Positions 61,510 to 64,000 of a DNA stretch of 64,000 nt are shown here, in pieces (the first letter of the stretch is position 1; every line of letters begins with the position of its first letter). A model generated the notes under the pieces. It saw nothing but the letters and a program-made list of their open reading frames with translations, was not told where the DNA came from and ran no database searches. The translations under genes and the position numbers were made by a program. Source of the DNA: Amycolatopsis sp. NBC_01480 (GTDB lineage Bacteria > Actinomycetota > Actinomycetes > Mycobacteriales > Pseudonocardiaceae); assembly GCF_036227205.1 (NCBI RefSeq), contig NZ_CP109442.1, positions 744,001 through 808,000 of the forward strand. The letters run 5' to 3'.

Positions 61510-62369
61510 GAACTCCCAGCGCCGCAGGATCTCCCTCTGCCGTTGCGTTCGGCATGCGGCTCCGTACCGTCCGTGAGCGATACCGGGTGGGGGTGCGCCA
61601 GTTAGCGCGCGAATTGCACATCGCGCCCGGGTTCCTCTCCAATTGGGAGGCGGGTTGTCGAGCTCCTGCCGAGCCAGATGTGACGCGGATCCTCGGGATA
61701 CTGCGAGTGTCCGAAGTGGACTTCGCGCAGGTTATGGAGGACTTCCGACATCTTGACAGCGACGTCCACACCGAGTTGATCACGGCCGATCGAACGCCCC
61801 TTCTCTGGGCCTACGAGAAGGTGTCCCGCAAGATCGTCGAGTGGGCTCCCCGCCTGCCTCCAGACCTGTTCCGTACTCCCGATTTCGCCCGCAGAACCTT
61901 GGGCTCACACTTCCTGGATCCGGATGAGGTCGATCGTCAGGTCTTCCTCCAGCAGGCACGAGAGGACATTCTGACGAGCGAGGACGGCCCCGAGTACACG
62001 CTCTTCATCGGAGCAGACGCGCTGCTCCCCCAAGGCCTCTCCGTCGATGTCGCCGTGGACCAGGTCCGGAACCTGCTGAAGCTGAGCCAGGAACGTCGCG
62101 TGATCGTCCGGCTCGTCGCAGCCGATCAGCAGCAACTCGGCGCGGTCGACGGATTCGCCTTCTTCCACCCTGACCGGGCTCGAGGCGCGACCGTGGTGTT
62201 GAAGTCATGGCCCTGCAACGTGTATTTCTCATCGCCCAGCCAGCTCCTGCGGTACCGGAGGATCGTCAGGGATCTCGACGGGATAGCCCTGAACGCAACG
62301 GAATCGTTCGCCGCCATGCGACAGACTTTGTCCAGGTTGGACACTCGCGTCAGAGACCTCGCCAGCTGA
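61506..62369 (+). CDS. XRE-family regulator with DUF5753 domain
   Basis: A 287-residue protein, start ATG at 61506 overlapping the previous stop. An HTH at about 15-60 (M-R-L-R-T-V-R-E-R-Y-R-V-G-V-R-Q-L-A-R-E-L) is followed by the DUF5753-type region (about 90-285; L-L-W-A-Y-E-K-V-S-R-K, Q-V-F-L-Q-Q-A-R). These are common actinomycete regulators often paired with DUF397 proteins, none of which is seen here. Confidence 0.78.
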   Translation: MRTPSAAGSPSAVAFGMRLRTVRERYRVGVRQLARELHIAPGFLSNWEAGCRAPAEPDVTRILGILRVSEVDFAQVMEDFRHLDSDVHTELITADRTPLLWAYEKVSRKIVEWAPRLPPDLFRTPDFARRTLGSHFLDPDEVDRQVFLQQAREDILTSEDGPEYTLFIGADALLPQGLSVDVAVDQVRNLLKLSQERRVIVRLVAADQQQLGAVDGFAFFHPDRARGATVVLKSWPCNVYFSSPSQLLRYRRIVRDLDGIALNATESFAAMRQTLSRLDTRVRDLAS

Positions 62370-62690
62370 CATTCTGCACCGCCCGGCCCCGCTGTCTCGT
62401 TCCGGGGAGTCAGGTACGTCTCCCCGCGCGATCGGCAGGCTCGCTTCGACCAGGGCAGGCGCCTTCTGCCGGTTGCCCAGGTCTTGGTCATCCAGGGCCG
62501 CGACGGCGACGGCGAGGTGCAGGGCCATCCAGTTCGTCGACTTGGTGCCGAAGATCCGGATCAGGTCGAACACCGCGTCGTCGTGGCCGTGCCGTTCGCG
62601 CAGCACGGCGAAGGTCTCCTGCAACTCGGCCAAGCGATCCTCGAAGTCGCTGAAGTAGCTGGACATCGCCGAGGGCGGATCGTCGCTCAT
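62229..62690 (-). CDS. Hypothetical protein, 153 aa, overlapping the DUF5753 gene
   Basis: Start ATG at 62690 (alternative 62666). The first 90 residues are helical and acidic (F-E-D-R-L-A-E-L-Q-E-T-F-A-V-L-R-E-R); the last 50 overlap the opposite gene by 140 bases and look like read-through, so a frameshifted or truncated gene is possible. No family recognised. Confidence 0.45.
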   Translation of the reverse strand: MSDDPPSAMSSYFSDFEDRLAELQETFAVLRERHGHDDAVFDLIRIFGTKSTNWMALHLAVAVAALDDQDLGNRQKAPALVEASLPIARGDVPDSPERDSGAGRCRMSAGEVSDASVQPGQSLSHGGERFRCVQGYPVEIPDDPPVPQELAGR

Positions 62691-63131
62691 GGGCCCGGAT
62701 AATGGGTGTCACCGTTCCGGAACACCAAGTCGCTCAAGGGGCGGTGATGCGGGATTCGCCGGGGAAGTCGTCGGGTACGGCGTCCATGAACCGTCGCCTG
62801 GAACGTGAGCTATCCGGCCCTGCCACGCTCTTCGCCACACCTCTAGCGGCCGTGACCTGCTTCTCCCACCACGACGTCGGATCGGTCTTCGCCGACGACA
62901 GCGGCGTCATCGAACGACTCGACAAGGTGGCCAAGACGCCACTCGAATCAGCCATGATCATCGAAGACCGCGCACCAAGTCTGTCCGGGGGCCGGTGTTC
63001 TAGGTGTCCATCCCCGAGTCTTGGCCATTCCGTCGTCGCATCTTCCCCCTCTGCGACAGCCCAGACGGGGTGGCCGGGCCATTCCGGCAGGCACGGTCAA
63101 CCCGTGCCTGCCGGAACTGGTTGACCTACCG
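62691..63131. other. Intergenic region, no supported gene
   Basis: About 440 bases. A plus-strand frame (62702-63124) and opposite-strand ORFs exist, but none has a ribosome site or a recognised domain. No attachment sequence seen. Confidence 0.4.
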
Positions 63132-63902
63132 TTACCCGAGGGCGCCGAGGGTGAGGGTGAGTGCGTCGACCAGATGGATGCGGTAGCCGGGATAGAGATT
63201 GATCTGCGGATGACCGTCCGGGCCGTCGTTGACGAAACTCAGGACCCGGCCTTCGCGGGTGAAGTCGATGGCGGACAGCGGCGTGCTGCGGATACGGTCC
63301 CCGGTGCCGTCGCGGGTCGCGGCGTAGAGCTGGTGAACCGCATCTCGGTCGGCGCGCATCAGCCGCCGCAATTCGTCGGCCTGTTCGGAGACCTCGGTGA
63401 GCGGGTCGTCAGCGCCGTAGTCACGACCGGCATCGTCGTAGTGGGCCTTCGGCACGCACAACGACCTGACCCTGGCCGGCGGACGGGTCGGAAGCGCATC
63501 CACCAAGCTCTCGACGAAGTCCCGCGGCCGGACCGGGTCGAGCTGGATCACCTCGCGATCAGTGATCAGCCGGACCGCGTCCCGCCCGGTCTCCGCGGTC
63601 AGGATCGCGACGGCAAGTCCGCCTTCACCGCGGAGGTTGCTCCATGAGTACACCTCTCGCCGAGCCGTGGAGAGCACCTCGAGCGTGGCGTGATACTGCG
63701 GAACGAGCACACCGCCCGCATCGGCCAAACCGAGGCGAGCAAGCATCTCGAGCGCACGCTCCCGCAAGGTGGCGGTGGCTTCAGCCGTCCGGTAAGTATG
63801 GTCCGGCTCCACGATGACAGGGAGTTCACCGAGCCCGGCCAGCTCCCAGGACACGAGAAACACGGACCGGGGGATCCGCACCGGCCGATCGATGACGGTC
63901 AT
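63132..63902 (-). CDS. EspG-family ESX secretion-associated protein
   Basis: A 256-residue protein, start ATG at 63902. It shows the EspG pattern: W-E-L-A-G-L-G-E-L-P at the N-terminus, E-R-A-L-E-M-L-A-R-L-G-L (about 50), and C-terminal G-R-V-L-S-F-V-N-D-G. EspG proteins chaperone PPE-type substrates in type VII secretion. The next leftward gene begins 12 bases upstream and probably encodes a substrate. Confidence 0.85.
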   Translation of the reverse strand: MTVIDRPVRIPRSVFLVSWELAGLGELPVIVEPDHTYRTAEATATLRERALEMLARLGLADAGGVLVPQYHATLEVLSTARREVYSWSNLRGEGGLAVAILTAETGRDAVRLITDREVIQLDPVRPRDFVESLVDALPTRPPARVRSLCVPKAHYDDAGRDYGADDPLTEVSEQADELRRLMRADRDAVHQLYAATRDGTGDRIRSTPLSAIDFTREGRVLSFVNDGPDGHPQINLYPGYRIHLVDALTLTLGALG

Positions 63903-63914
63903 CGCTGCTGCGCC

Positions 63915-64000
63915 TCAGCCACCGATGGTCGGCGGTGTCGGCGGCAACCCGGTGCGCGGATCCAGCAGCTTGCCACCGTCGTCGTCGGTCAGGCTGAAGG
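63915..64000 (-). CDS. 3' end of a gene upstream of EspG (partial)
   Basis: The last 28 codons are visible, ending L-P-P-T-P-P-T-I-G-G and TGA at 63915. The Pro-rich tail and the position just before espG suggest a PPE/WXG-type ESX substrate; the body lies outside the window. Confidence 0.45.
   Translation of the reverse strand, partial: FSLTDDDGGKLLDPRTGLPPTPPTIGG

Noticed and set aside
62702..63124. 140-residue plus-strand frame before EspG
   Set aside because: No ribosome site, no domain, and competing frames on the other strand.

Overview
This is a high-GC actinomycete chromosome segment. Gene content and style (HtrA-like S1C protease, EspG/ESX genes, DUF5753 regulators, DUF6355-type secreted peptide, LysM-BTAD regulator) suggest Pseudonocardiaceae, for example an Amycolatopsis-like organism. 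That placement is inference; no 16S rRNA gene or species marker is present.

Left flank, about 1-11,516: ordinary chromosome. It holds a RibD-type reductase fragment, a divergent ProA, a degenerate tandem-repeat tract, an M50-type membrane protease, an AlkA-like glycosylase, a SAM methyltransferase, an M20 amidohydrolase, a PDZ-less HtrA-like protease, a DUF3224 protein, a HerA-like DUF853 ATPase, oligoribonuclease (orn) and tRNA-His(GTG).

Integrated element, from about 11,540 rightwards: tRNA-Lys(CTT) at 11,517-11,589 is the attachment site. A tyrosine integrase reads into it from the right, so the integrase C-terminus is encoded on the antisense strand of the tRNA. Next come an excisionase, two tandem orphan DNA methyltransferases, a stand-alone serine-recombinase 'Recombinase' domain and two degenerate methyltransferase-like genes, mostly joined by ATGA/GTGA-type overlaps (13,229-18,331). 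A repeat-rich intergenic region precedes a rightward conjugation operon (18,915-32,387): sigma-like protein, pilin-like protein, TrbL/VirB6, PrgI/VirB3, VirB4, GP88-domain protein, VirD4-type coupling protein, replication-relaxation protein and a two-domain cell-wall hydrolase. A small HEPN-motif gene sits inside on the opposite strand. A leftward accessory block (32,397-39,646) carries hypothetical proteins, an ArdC-like antirestriction protein and a MoxR-type ATPase beside a von Willebrand A-like protein. A 1.5 kb gene-free region (39,647-41,160) with a tRNA-like sequence, palindromes and a cluster of GCTAAGC repeats follows; it is a candidate origin or regulatory locus.

Tad-pilus block (41,161-55,165), all leftward: a LysM-BTAD regulator, three TadE-like proteins, a Flp-pilin-like protein, TadC, TadB, the TadA ATPase, a CpaE/TadZ-like protein, a CpaB-like SAF protein, a secreted protein, a lipoprotein, a prepilin peptidase and a secreted DUF6355-type peptide. 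The DNA-transfer machine and this surface pilus lie side by side, which suggests one conjugative element with two appendage systems. No right attachment site was recognised, so the right boundary is open.

Right part (55,166-64,000): HxlR regulator, membrane GGDEF protein, MFS transporter, a small protein, HAD hydrolase, XRE-TPR-like regulator, a small-protein/DUF5753 operon, EspG and the end of a further leftward gene. These could be element cargo or chromosome.
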